A DNA stretch of 55,209 nt. Source: Sebaldella sp. S0638. GTDB lineage: Bacteria; Fusobacteriota; Fusobacteriia; Fusobacteriales; Leptotrichiaceae. The position numbers were made by a program, and so were the translations under genes. Under the pieces are notes generated by a model that did not search any database, was not told the DNA's origin, and saw only the letters and a list, made by a program, of their open reading frames with translations. Location: positions 1 to 55,209 of the forward strand of contig NZ_JAMZGM010000018.1 in assembly GCF_024158605.1 (NCBI RefSeq), given 5' to 3'. Positions within the stretch are counted from its first letter, which is position 1. The number at the start of each line of letters is the position of its first letter. This document shows positions 16,446 to 23,888 of the stretch, one piece after another.

Positions 16446-17444
16446 ATGCAAAGATTTGTTAATGATCCCGATTTAATCGTAGATGACATGCTCTCAGGTT
16501 TTGTAAAAGCAAATCCTGAAACTGAATTATCAAATGAAAATGACCGTGTAATCAAATTTACAAAACCTTCCAATCCTGATAAAGTCGGACTGGCCACAGG
16601 CGGCGGGAGCGGTCATGAACCGGCATTTCTCGGATATATCGGCGACGGACTCCTTGATGCTGTGGCTGTGGGAGAAGTTTTTTCTTCTCCGCCGGCTCAG
16701 GCATTTTACGATGCTGTCCGGGAAGCCGATAAGGGGAAAGGGGTTGCTATTCTCTTTGGAAACTATGCCGGAGATAATATGAATGTGAAGATGGCTGTAC
16801 AAATGGCTGATGAAGATGATATATCCGTAAAATATATCGTTGCCAATGATGATATCGCATCTTCACCAAAAGAAACAAAAGAAAAGCGGCATGGTATAGC
16901 CGGCGGATTCTTTATGTGGAAAATAGGCGGTGCAAAAGCTGCTTTAGGCGGTACTCTCGATGAGGTAATAAAGTCTGCCGAAAATGTAGTCAGTAAAACA
17001 AGAAGTATATGTATAGGATTATCTCCCTGTACTATTCCCGCTGTTGGAAAACCAAATTTCCATATAGAAGACGGAACAATGGAAACCGGAGTAGGACATC
17101 ACGGAGAAGCCGGAATACAAAAGGAAGCACTCAAAACAGCTGACGGTATTGCAGAAGATATTACGCACAGAATACTGGAAGATTTTTCATTCACGGATAA
17201 AAGAGAACTTGCCGTTATGATTTCCGGACTGGGAAGTACTCCTGTTATGGAACTGTATGTTTTATACAATAAAGTAGAAAAGATACTAAAAGACAAGGGA
17301 CATAATATATATAAGGTTTATATAGGAAATTTTGTAACTTCCCTTGATATGAACGGAGCTTCTCTTACCATTGTGGATCTCGATGATGAAATAAAGTCTC
17401 TGCTTGAACAGCCGGCAAAACCGGTTGGAATGAAAAACTATTAA
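16446..17444 (+). CDS. DhaK-like substrate-binding subunit of a dihydroxyacetone-type kinase
   Basis: A 332-residue DhaK. GLATGGGSGHEPAFLGYIGDGLLDA lies near residues 48-72, and the histidine that forms the covalent hemiaminal with the ketose is H219 in ETGVGHHGEAG, where classical enzymes have GIHGEPG. It binds dihydroxyacetone or another short ketose in the cytoplasm and works with the DhaL encoded 9 bases upstream. The HHGEAG variant and missing DhaM leave the substrate open. AGGAGG precedes the ATG. A 117-base gap follows before the HPS gene. Confidence 0.87.
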   Translation: MQRFVNDPDLIVDDMLSGFVKANPETELSNENDRVIKFTKPSNPDKVGLATGGGSGHEPAFLGYIGDGLLDAVAVGEVFSSPPAQAFYDAVREADKGKGVAILFGNYAGDNMNVKMAVQMADEDDISVKYIVANDDIASSPKETKEKRHGIAGGFFMWKIGGAKAALGGTLDEVIKSAENVVSKTRSICIGLSPCTIPAVGKPNFHIEDGTMETGVGHHGEAGIQKEALKTADGIAEDITHRILEDFSFTDKRELAVMISGLGSTPVMELYVLYNKVEKILKDKGHNIYKVYIGNFVTSLDMNGASLTIVDLDDEIKSLLEQPAKPVGMKNY

Positions 17445-17561
17445 TATACAGGCTGCTTATATCAGATTTTCTTGAAATGCCTTTATATTATCAAACAAAA
17501 TTTTTTTAAAATATGTCATTAAAATTAAAAATAAAAATACTAAACCAGATTGGAGAATAAT

Positions 17562-18197
17562 ATGAAATTACAATTAGCTTTAGACGAACAAAAACTGGAG
17601 GATGCTCTGGCTTTTGCGGAGAAAGTCATTGATTATGTGGATATTATAGAAATAGGAACTCCGTTTGTTATTGATTCAGGGATGAATGCAGTAAGAAAAT
17701 TTAAGGAAAAATTTCCTGATAAAGAAATTCTGTCAGATGAAAAAATAATGGACGGCGGATATTATGAATCACAGCTGGCATTTGAAGCCGGGGCTGAATA
17801 TGTCACTGTTCTTGGTGTTACTGATATAGCCACAGTAAAACAGTGTGTAAGAGCTGCAAATGATTTTAATAAAAAACTGGTTGTGGATATGATCTGTGTG
17901 GAAGACATACCGGCTAAAGTTACACAAATGGAAGAACTGGGAGCCCATGTACTGGCGGTTCATACAGGTGCCGACCAGCAGGCTGAAGGAAGAACTCCGC
18001 TTGATGATCTCAAGGTTATGACTGAATGTGCAAAAAAAGCAAAAATTGCCGTTGCAGGAGGAATCAGCAGTAAAACAATTGATAAATATGTAGCATTAAA
18101 ACCTGATATAATAATAGTAGGAAGTGCAATTACACGTGCAGCAGACCCGGTAGAAGAAGCTCGTCTTATAAAAGAAGCTATTAATAAATCTAAGTAA
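17562..18197 (+). CDS. 3-hexulose-6-phosphate synthase (orotidine-5'-phosphate decarboxylase superfamily)
   Basis: A 211-residue TIM-barrel protein. Family motifs are LALDEQ, VDIIEIGTPF, the metal/catalytic DEKIMDGG (D59, K61, D64), VVDMICVED, VHTGADQQAEG, AVAGGIS and IIVGSAIT. The known reaction is reversible aldol condensation of ribulose-5-phosphate with formaldehyde to D-arabino-3-hexulose-6-phosphate. Related members decarboxylate 3-keto-L-gulonate-6-phosphate, but adjacency to a hexuloisomerase favours HPS. The ATG at 17562 follows TTGGAGAAT; an in-frame TTG at 17550 is part of that site. An internal promoter in the preceding gap is possible but not evident. Confidence 0.85.
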   Translation: MKLQLALDEQKLEDALAFAEKVIDYVDIIEIGTPFVIDSGMNAVRKFKEKFPDKEILSDEKIMDGGYYESQLAFEAGAEYVTVLGVTDIATVKQCVRAANDFNKKLVVDMICVEDIPAKVTQMEELGAHVLAVHTGADQQAEGRTPLDDLKVMTECAKKAKIAVAGGISSKTIDKYVALKPDIIIVGSAITRAADPVEEARLIKEAINKSK

Positions 18198-18214
18198 TAA
18201 CGGAGGAAAATAAT

Positions 18215-18778
18215 ATGACAGAATGTAGAAATCTAAAACTTATTATACAGGAACTAGCTGAAAATGCTAAAGTAATAGATAATGACCAGCTTACAGAAGC
18301 TGAAAAACTAATCAAAAAAGCAAACAGAATATTTATAGCAGGAGCAGGACGTTCAGGATTTGCCGCAAGAGGTTTTGCAAACAGACTTATGCATCTCGGG
18401 TTCCAGTCATTCTTCGTGGGTGAACCCACTACTCCTTCTATACAAAAAGGAGACCTTATAGTCATAGGGTCTGGCTCTGGAAATACCGCAAGCCTTGTAA
18501 GTATGGCGAAAAAGGCGAAAAGCCAAGGTGCTGCCATTGTTACTCTGACTATCTTCCCTGAAAATACCATAGGAAGTTTTGCTGATGTAATTATACAAAT
18601 TCCGGGTGTTACCTCTAAAGCTGACAATGAACAGGAAGAACCGGATTCTATCCAGCCGAAAGGAAACTCATTTGAGCAGTTAAGCTGGCTGATTTATGAC
18701 AGTATGATCATTGACTTGAAAAAGGAAACAGGACAAACAGAGGAACAAATGTTTGCCAGACATGCAAATCTTGAATAA
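18215..18778 (+). CDS. 6-phospho-3-hexuloisomerase (SIS domain)
   Basis: A 187-residue single SIS-domain protein. IFIAGAGRSGFAARGFANRLMHLGF (about residues 33-58), GSGSGNTASLVSMAKKAK and the C-terminal IQPKGNSFEQLSWLIYD match hexuloisomerases (IQPxGxxFEQ is characteristic). It interconverts D-arabino-3-hexulose-6-phosphate and fructose-6-phosphate. It starts 17 bases after the HPS gene behind CGGAGG, and is the last gene of the operon before a strong terminator. With HPS it completes a fructose-6-phosphate to ribulose-5-phosphate route that releases or fixes formaldehyde. Confidence 0.88.
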   Translation: MTECRNLKLIIQELAENAKVIDNDQLTEAEKLIKKANRIFIAGAGRSGFAARGFANRLMHLGFQSFFVGEPTTPSIQKGDLIVIGSGSGNTASLVSMAKKAKSQGAAIVTLTIFPENTIGSFADVIIQIPGVTSKADNEQEEPDSIQPKGNSFEQLSWLIYDSMIIDLKKETGQTEEQMFARHANLE

Positions 18779-18817
18779 TCCCGTATTTTTTATAACTACC
18801 GTATATTCCTAAATAAA

Positions 18818-18850
18818 AGGAGACAATAATATAATTGTCTCCTGTTTTTA
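18818..18850. terminator. bidirectional intrinsic terminator
   Basis: AGGAGACAAT (18818-18827) pairs with ATTGTCTCCT (18834-18843), with GTTTTTA after it. It ends the PTS/HPS operon and probably also the convergent MerR operon. Confidence 0.8.
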
Positions 18851-18863
18851 TGTTATTAAAATA

Positions 18864-19613
18864 TTATAAGGCAGCTTCATTTATACAGCTTAAGGCATTC
18901 AATGTTCTTGGAAATCCTATATACGGCATACACTGTGTTACTGCTTCTATCATTATATCCTTATCATTTCCTACACTAAGATTTCCTCCAGCATGTGATC
19001 TCAGCTGATTTTCACAACCGCCGAGTGCACTGATAATGCATAATGTCAATAATTCACGCATCTTTAAATCCAGTCCGCTTCTTGTATAAAAATCCCCAAA
19101 ACACATTGCACTGAGATAATTTTGGATATGTTTCTGATTTTCGGGGGCATTTTTATGCATCTGACTGATCCTGTTCCCAAATATTGATTCCTGAACTTTG
19201 AACCCCTCTGCAAAGCGATTCTCCTCGTTAGTTCTGGTAGAATTTTCCACCGGAAGTGTTATTCCGTATTTTTTAAATACTTTATTAGCTTTATCTACAG
19301 CTTTTATTGCTTTGGGAAACCCTGTATAAGGTGCACACTGATAAAGAGCCTCCTTGATTTCTTCAGGACTTAGTCCTGTATTTAGTCCGGCTTTTACATA
19401 TTTCTTAAATCCTTTAAAAGTACCGCCGGCTGTTAAAACACACAAAGTTATCAATATTCTCTGTTTATCAGTAAGTTTTCCGTGATTATACACCTCGCCG
19501 AATATGAACTTATCTGATATAGCCGTGAATTCAGGATCTGTATCCGTTAATAAAGAATCAGTATTTCCAAACAGCTGTTTCATTTTTTTCTCATAAAGTT
19601 CTTCTCTGTCCAT
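18864..19613 (-). CDS. carboxymuconolactone decarboxylase family protein, two-domain
   Basis: A 249-residue protein built from two CMD domains (about residues 25-110 and 150-245). Each carries the LTDKQRILITLCVLTAGG or MRELLTLCIISALGG helix followed by QCxPYxGFP. The second domain has cysteine and histidine in GGCENQLRSHAGG; the first lacks the cysteine. Members range from decarboxylases to AhpD-like peroxidase partners. The setting (MerR regulator, flavodoxin/aldo-keto regulon) suggests a response to reactive electrophiles. It starts 11 bases after merR behind AAGGAGG. Confidence 0.85.
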   Translation of the reverse strand: MDREELYEKKMKQLFGNTDSLLTDTDPEFTAISDKFIFGEVYNHGKLTDKQRILITLCVLTAGGTFKGFKKYVKAGLNTGLSPEEIKEALYQCAPYTGFPKAIKAVDKANKVFKKYGITLPVENSTRTNEENRFAEGFKVQESIFGNRISQMHKNAPENQKHIQNYLSAMCFGDFYTRSGLDLKMRELLTLCIISALGGCENQLRSHAGGNLSVGNDKDIMIEAVTQCMPYIGFPRTLNALSCINEAAL

Positions 19614-19624
19614 AAGAATCCTCC

Positions 19625-20029
19625 TTACTTTATATCTGTATCCGAATTTCCCTGATTAAGTAATTCCAGCTCTTTTGCCATTAGTCTCTGATCATAATTT
19701 TCTATTTTATAATTCAAACGTTCCAGAGTTTCCTGCATTTCCTCGATTTTTTTCGCCAGCAGATCACGCTGTTTTACTAAAAGTCCTTTCCTCTCATCAT
19801 GTGTACTCTTCCCCTGCTGGAATAAATCAAGATATTTTGTTAATACTTCTATTTGAAGCCCTGCATTACGCATACATTTCACAAAACTAATCCATTTGCA
19901 GTCTTCATCTGTATAATCTCTTATTCCGCTTTTATTTCTGTTTACATTCGGAATCAATCCTATACGTTCATAATAACGCAGAGTATCCTGAGTAAGTTCA
20001 TATTTTTTACTGACTTCTGCTATCATCAT
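19625..20029 (-). CDS. MerR family regulator, AdhR/NmlR-like
   Basis: A 134-residue MerR protein. The N-terminal winged helix (IAEVSKKYELTQDTLRYYERIGLIP) is followed by a long dimerisation coiled coil to about residue 115. Cysteine 52 in VKCMRNAGL is at the position of the thiol that senses aldehydes and electrophiles in AdhR of Bacillus subtilis. The start at 20029 follows AGGAGG by 9 bases; an upstream in-frame start lacks a site. Two promoters in the window with 19-bp spacers and a matching dyad (20750-20780 and 32259-32289) are its likely targets. Confidence 0.88.
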   Translation of the reverse strand: MMIAEVSKKYELTQDTLRYYERIGLIPNVNRNKSGIRDYTDEDCKWISFVKCMRNAGLQIEVLTKYLDLFQQGKSTHDERKGLLVKQRDLLAKKIEEMQETLERLNYKIENYDQRLMAKELELLNQGNSDTDIK

Positions 20030-20125
20030 ATAAATACACCTCCTGATATTGTATAATCTAATATTCAAAATTAACCGTGCTTTCTGCAGAATAAGCCGGT
20101 CATACGAAATTTTATTTATAAATAC

Positions 20126-20707
20126 TTATTTTATATCTGCTGCATCACGAATAGTCTCAATCAATGTAAAGTTCCCGTCCTCGTATTCATACTTAAAAAT
20201 ACAGCAGTTTGGGAATCCCTTTTTTATTTCTTCCGAAGGATCCTGCCAATGACTCAGAAAATGAAAGCATGCTCCTGCATGAGATACTGCAAGCACTGTA
20301 TTATGGTCATCCTTTTCCATTATTTCCGTACATGTTCTCACCATTCTGTCCTGTACCTGTGCCCTCGACTCTCCACCGTAACTAAGGAAAAAAGTTCCGA
20401 ATACCACTCTGTCCTTAGGATTCAAGTCTTCACTTTCTCCTTCAAAAGTCCCGAAATTCATCTCTTTCAGTCCTTTCAGCCTTGTATAAGATTTCTCCTG
20501 CCCTATTATATATTCCAAAGTATCGCTGCTTCTTTCAGAAGTAGAAGAATAAGCATAATCCAGCTCTATATCCTTAAAATATTTTCCTACTGCCTGAGCC
20601 TGCTTTATTCCCAGTTCAGTCAGCGGCGAATCACATGCTCCCTGAATCTTTCTGCGAAGATTAAATAAAGTTTGTCCATGACGCATTAAATAAAAAGTTT
20701 TTTTCAT
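20126..20707 (-). CDS. histidine phosphatase superfamily protein
   Basis: A 193-residue phosphoglycerate-mutase-like phosphatase. The RHG motif LMRHGQT contains the phospho-accepting histidine H10; YSSTSERSSDTLE and the C-terminal VSHAGAC supply further active-site residues. The substrate is unknown. It is the first gene of the MerR-controlled operon, 97 bases before merR. The start follows AAGGAG by 6 bases. Its presence with CMD, flavodoxin and aldo-keto reductase genes under the same dyad suggests a stress-linked role. Confidence 0.87.
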   Translation of the reverse strand: MKKTFYLMRHGQTLFNLRRKIQGACDSPLTELGIKQAQAVGKYFKDIELDYAYSSTSERSSDTLEYIIGQEKSYTRLKGLKEMNFGTFEGESEDLNPKDRVVFGTFFLSYGGESRAQVQDRMVRTCTEIMEKDDHNTVLAVSHAGACFHFLSHWQDPSEEIKKGFPNCCIFKYEYEDGNFTLIETIRDAADIK

Positions 20708-20749
20708 TACCTGCTCCTTTTCTATATCAACTAATTTTTTTATACTAAT

Positions 20750-20780
20750 AATATATCACTTAGAGTTGACTCCAAGTCAA
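20750..20780 (-). promoter_or_regulatory. MerR-type promoter with 19-bp spacer
   Basis: The -35 box TTGACT (20780-20775) and -10 box TATATT (20755-20750) are 19 bases apart, the overlong spacing that MerR activators correct. The spacer holds the near-perfect dyad CTTGGAGTCAACTCTAAG (20776-20759). The same dyad with two changes occurs at 32259-32289. Confidence 0.85.
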
Positions 20781-20834
20781 GCTTTTTTTCTTATATTATT
20801 TATATTATATTTTCTGTATTCTGTTTTATATAAT

Positions 20835-20880
20835 AAAAGAGGCTATACCAGCCTTTGTCATAATATAGTCTCTTTTATTT
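20835..20880. terminator. bidirectional terminator
   Basis: AAAAGAGGCTATA (20835-20847) pairs with TATAGTCTCTTTT (20864-20876) with one mismatch. It serves the DUF4189 gene on the minus strand. Confidence 0.75.
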
Positions 20881-20885
20881 ATTTT

Positions 20886-21719
20886 TTATTTTTTTCCGGT
20901 TTTTACCGAGCCTTTTTCAGCATTCAGTGTCATAAATATATAACAGTCCTTTGCATATTTGCTGCATTCTTTCAATGCTTCTTTATCCGCCGTGGCTTCA
21001 TCTTTATTTACTGCTACGCCGTATGATCCGTCTGCTTTCGAAACTGCAAAAGTCGCATATTCTTTATCAGCAAATGTCACTATAGCAGTACAGTTTTTTC
21101 CGCCCATTTTACGGCAATCTCCTTCAGCTCCGCTTATGGCTTTTGCCTCTGATTCATACTGCCACGACCACCCGTTTTTCCCCATCTGTGAGTCTATTGC
21201 AATGGCTCCCCACATTTTCGGTTCATATGCACTCGTAGACGAAGTTCCTTCCAATGCACACACATTTACAAGTACTTTACAGTTTTTTCCGCCGCTTTTT
21301 TCACATTTCTTTATTGCTTTTTCATTAGAACGCTCTACTCTGGTTTTATAGCCTATTTTAGCATACGCAGCTATTGCCGAATCTGATTCTATGACCTTAT
21401 CTGTGTCTGAATATGCTACTGCTACACAACGCTGGCTGTCTACATTAATTACCTTGCACTGTTCCCCGCATCTGGCAATAACAGATTGTCTTGCAGAGTT
21501 TTTACTGGTATGTGCAGAAGCACTTGCCCATTTCCCCGTCTGGACATCCACTGCTATTGCTCCGTAATAAGTGGGAGCTACATATACCGGTGCCTGTGTA
21601 TTCCCCGTATTTCCATAACATACATCCGGTGGAATCCCTTCACCGCATACATTAATAGCAAAAGAATTAAAACCTAATACAAAAAATAATAAGCCTGTGA
21701 TAAATAATAATTTTTTCAT
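20886..21719 (-). CDS. secreted tandem DUF4189 protein
   Basis: A 277-residue exported protein with a signal peptide (MKKLLFITGLLFFVLGFNSFA). It carries two DUF4189 units: YYGAIAVDVQTGKWASASAHTSKNSARQ near residues 51-78, and WGAIAIDSQMGKNGWSWQYESEAKAI near 170-195. Each is followed by cysteine-rich stretches (CGEQCKV; GGKNCKVLVNVC; GGKNCTAIVTFADKEYATF). The eleven or so cysteines suggest disulfides in the periplasm. The family has no established function. AAGGAGG precedes the ATG. It is monocistronic with its own terminator. Confidence 0.8.
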   Translation of the reverse strand: MKKLLFITGLLFFVLGFNSFAINVCGEGIPPDVCYGNTGNTQAPVYVAPTYYGAIAVDVQTGKWASASAHTSKNSARQSVIARCGEQCKVINVDSQRCVAVAYSDTDKVIESDSAIAAYAKIGYKTRVERSNEKAIKKCEKSGGKNCKVLVNVCALEGTSSTSAYEPKMWGAIAIDSQMGKNGWSWQYESEAKAISGAEGDCRKMGGKNCTAIVTFADKEYATFAVSKADGSYGVAVNKDEATADKEALKECSKYAKDCYIFMTLNAEKGSVKTGKK

Positions 21720-21815
21720 TCTGCCTCCTTAATTTTTTCACATATGAGTCAATTATATTTTATTAATTACAAAAATACAACTTATATTTTTTTTATAATT
21801 ATTATATCGAGAAAA

Positions 21816-21852
21816 TAAGGATAACTCCTGTAAGAAACAGTAATTATCCTTA
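21816..21852 (-). terminator. terminator of the iron alcohol dehydrogenase
   Basis: AAGGATAA and TTATCCTT pair (21817-21824 with 21844-21851). On the minus strand the stem is followed by ATTTTC, a short T-rich tail. Confidence 0.6.
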
Positions 21853-21879
21853 TGTGCCGTTAATATTTCAATTATTTAT

Positions 21880-23028
21880 TTAATATGCTTTTTGAAAAAT
21901 TCCAATTATTTCCTCTTTTGTTGCCTGTATGGGATTAGTAAAACCGCACACATCTTTCAGGGCATTTTCCGCCAATATGGAAAAATCTTCTTTTTTAACT
22001 TCTAATTTTTCTAATGATTCCGGTATTCCCACTTCCTGTGATAATTTTCTGATAAGCTCTACTGCTTTTTTTGCACCTTTTTCGTCACTCATCCCGTTTA
22101 CATCTGCTCCCATAAGTTCTGCAACCTTTTTCAGACGCGGAGCAGCAGCTTTTATATTATATTCCTGTACATGGGGAAGAAGCAGCGCATTACATACTCC
22201 GTGCGGCAGATTATAAAACCCTCCGAGCTGGTGTGCCATTGCGTGAACATATCCCAGGCTGGCATTATTAAAAGCCATCCCTGCAAGATATTCAGCGAAA
22301 GCCATGTTACTTCTTGCAGTAATATCACTTCCGTTTTCTACTGCATTTTTCAGATTATCTCTTATTAACGATATTGCTTTTTCAGCACAGGCATCTGTTA
22401 TAGGATTGGCAACTGTAGACACATATGCTTCTATTGCATGTGTCAACGCATCCATACCTGTAGCAGCTGTCAGTGATTTTGGCATTCCCGCCATTAGCTT
22501 AGGATCATTTACTGCTATAATCGGAGTTACATGTTTATCTACTATTGCCATTTTTATATGTCTTTCTTCATCAGTTATTATAGAAAATCTTGTAATTTCC
22601 GAAGCAGTTCCCGCTGTAGTATTTATTGCAACTAAAGGTATCTGGGGTTTTTCTGACTTATCCAGTCCCTCGTAATCCTTTATTTCTCCGCCGTTTGCCA
22701 ATATCAGAGCTATTCCTTTGGCACAGTCATGCGGTGATCCCCCTCCGAAAGAGATTACAAAATCACAGTTTTCTTTTCTGAAAATTTTTATCCCGTCATT
22801 TACATTAGTTATTGTAGGGTTAGGTTTTGTTTTATCATAAATATGAAACTCTATTTCATTTAGTTCTAATTCATTGATAAGCATATCAGTCAATTTTGCT
22901 TTTACCAGCATCTCATCAGTCACTACCAGCGCTTTTTTAAATTTTCTTTTTTTCACCTCAATAATTGAGTCTTTTAATGAATCTTCTCCTATAAATGATA
23001 GCATAGGCATGTAAAAATTATAGCTCAT
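21880..23028 (-). CDS. iron-containing (type III) alcohol dehydrogenase
   Basis: A 382-residue group III alcohol dehydrogenase. The nucleotide site [10 protein letters not shown] is at residues 95-104. Iron ligands are D193 and H197 in [12 protein letters not shown], then H266 (or H262) and H276 in [17 protein letters not shown]. The family interconverts primary alcohols or 1,3-propanediol with aldehydes; lactaldehyde and methanol/formaldehyde are alternatives. It is monocistronic behind GGGAGG. A formaldehyde link to the HPS operon is tempting, but there is no shared regulatory site, so it stays speculative. Confidence 0.9.
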   Translation of the reverse strand: MSYNFYMPMLSFIGEDSLKDSIIEVKKRKFKKALVVTDEMLVKAKLTDMLINELELNEIEFHIYDKTKPNPTITNVNDGIKIFRKENCDFVISFGGGSPHDCAKGIALILANGGEIKDYEGLDKSEKPQIPLVAINTTAGTASEITRFSIITDEERHIKMAIVDKHVTPIIAVNDPKLMAGMPKSLTAATGMDALTHAIEAYVSTVANPITDACAEKAISLIRDNLKNAVENGSDITARSNMAFAEYLAGMAFNNASLGYVHAMAHQLGGFYNLPHGVCNALLLPHVQEYNIKAAAPRLKKVAELMGADVNGMSDEKGAKKAVELIRKLSQEVGIPESLEKLEVKKEDFSILAENALKDVCGFTNPIQATKEEIIGIFQKAY

Positions 23029-23057
23029 CTGTACCTCCCAAATATTTTATTAGTAGA

Positions 23058-23107
23058 AGTATAACATATTTTCATCAAAAGACAAGTATAGTTTAAATTT
23101 AGTTTAA
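23058..23107 (-). promoter_or_regulatory. promoter and upstream direct repeats for the alcohol dehydrogenase
   Basis: The -35 box TTGTCT (23085-23080) and -10 box TATACT (23063-23058) have a 16-base spacer. Just upstream, TAGTTTAA is repeated at 23089-23096 and 23100-23107 (plus-strand reading), one helical turn apart, which suits a regulator-binding site. Confidence 0.6.
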
Positions 23108-23422
23108 CTAAAAAAATCACAAACTATAGAAACGTCTGTTTTAAAAGAATATTTGATAAAAATTTTTTTATTAATATTAAAAAAATAACGTATATACCAA
23201 GTGAAAAAAATAGCGCATATTCATAGTGAAATTAATCATTTTATCTTAAAACTCTGTTATCATTACATAACATCTGTTTTTCTTAACTTAATTCAAATAA
23301 TTTTGACCTATATTAAAAATTTAAATAAAATTATAAATCAATATATTTTTTATACTATATTATTATTTATAGAAAATAAATTCACAAATAATTATTTTTC
23401 ACATTAAACTCTCGAAAATATT
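23108..23422. other. AT-rich intergenic region
   Basis: No gene, hairpin or clear promoter is seen. An open frame at 23201-23407 on the plus strand lacks a ribosome binding site and has the amino-acid composition of random AT-rich DNA. Confidence 0.5.
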
Positions 23423-23703
23423 TTACTTTAGAAAAAAGTTAATATGATCATGCTCTTTTATTATATCTGTTATTATTTTAAAATTACCTTCACCTAGTTT
23501 TTCTTCACTGCTTTCTGAATTTTTCCATATTAATATTATTTCTTCATCGTCAAAAACTCCAAAACCGCCGCGCAGAATATCATTAAATGCATTGAGATTT
23601 CTTCCCGTTTTCCATGTAAGATTTTTAGTCAGCACTTTTTCTATCTCATCGTAAAATTCTGAAATATTATTTATATTTTTTCCTTCTATAATGATTTTTT
23701 CAT
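23423..23703 (-). pseudogene. barstar-like ribonuclease inhibitor, frameshifted at the start
   Basis: The frame ending at 23423 encodes a barstar-family protein: LTWKTGRNLNAFNDILRGGFGVF is the characteristic core, with an acidic C-terminal half. Reading upstream in that frame gives KIIIEGKNINNISEFYDEIEKVLTKN, the expected barstar N-terminus, but without a start codon. An ATG at 23703 with AGGAG six bases upstream is one base out of frame. The shift sits in a run of six A (23695-23700); seven would restore a 93-residue protein. Either the gene is broken, or the run varies or slips, or the read has an error. No barnase-like partner is visible nearby. Confidence 0.75.
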
Positions 23704-23786
23704 CTCATTCTCCTGTCTTTTTTCATAAAATAATATCATGTTTTCTATTGAAAATACAGTCCTTAATTAAATGTCAAACAAAATTC

Positions 23787-23829
23787 TTGCATTAATTTTC
23801 AAATTATGATAAAATAACGTGCATATGCA
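23787..23829 (+). promoter_or_regulatory. autotransporter promoter with a palindrome at the start site
   Basis: The -35 box TTGCAT (23787-23792) and -10 box TAAAAT (23810-23815) are 17 bases apart. The palindrome TGCATATGCA (23820-23829) covers the expected start of transcription and could be an operator. Confidence 0.55.
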
Positions 23830-23888
23830 AATAATAGGTTAAAAATATTTTTGTTTATGTATAAATTAATTGAAAAGGAAGTAAAATA

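Noticed and set aside
21880-23028. Iron alcohol dehydrogenase as a methanol dehydrogenase feeding the HPS/PHI pair
   Set aside because: It is a separate transcription unit with a different promoter and no shared operator; type III dehydrogenases act on many alcohols.
23201-23407. 68-codon plus-strand frame in the gap before the barstar-like gene
   Set aside because: No ribosome binding site; composition (Ile, Asn, Lys, Phe, Tyr) is that of random AT-rich DNA.
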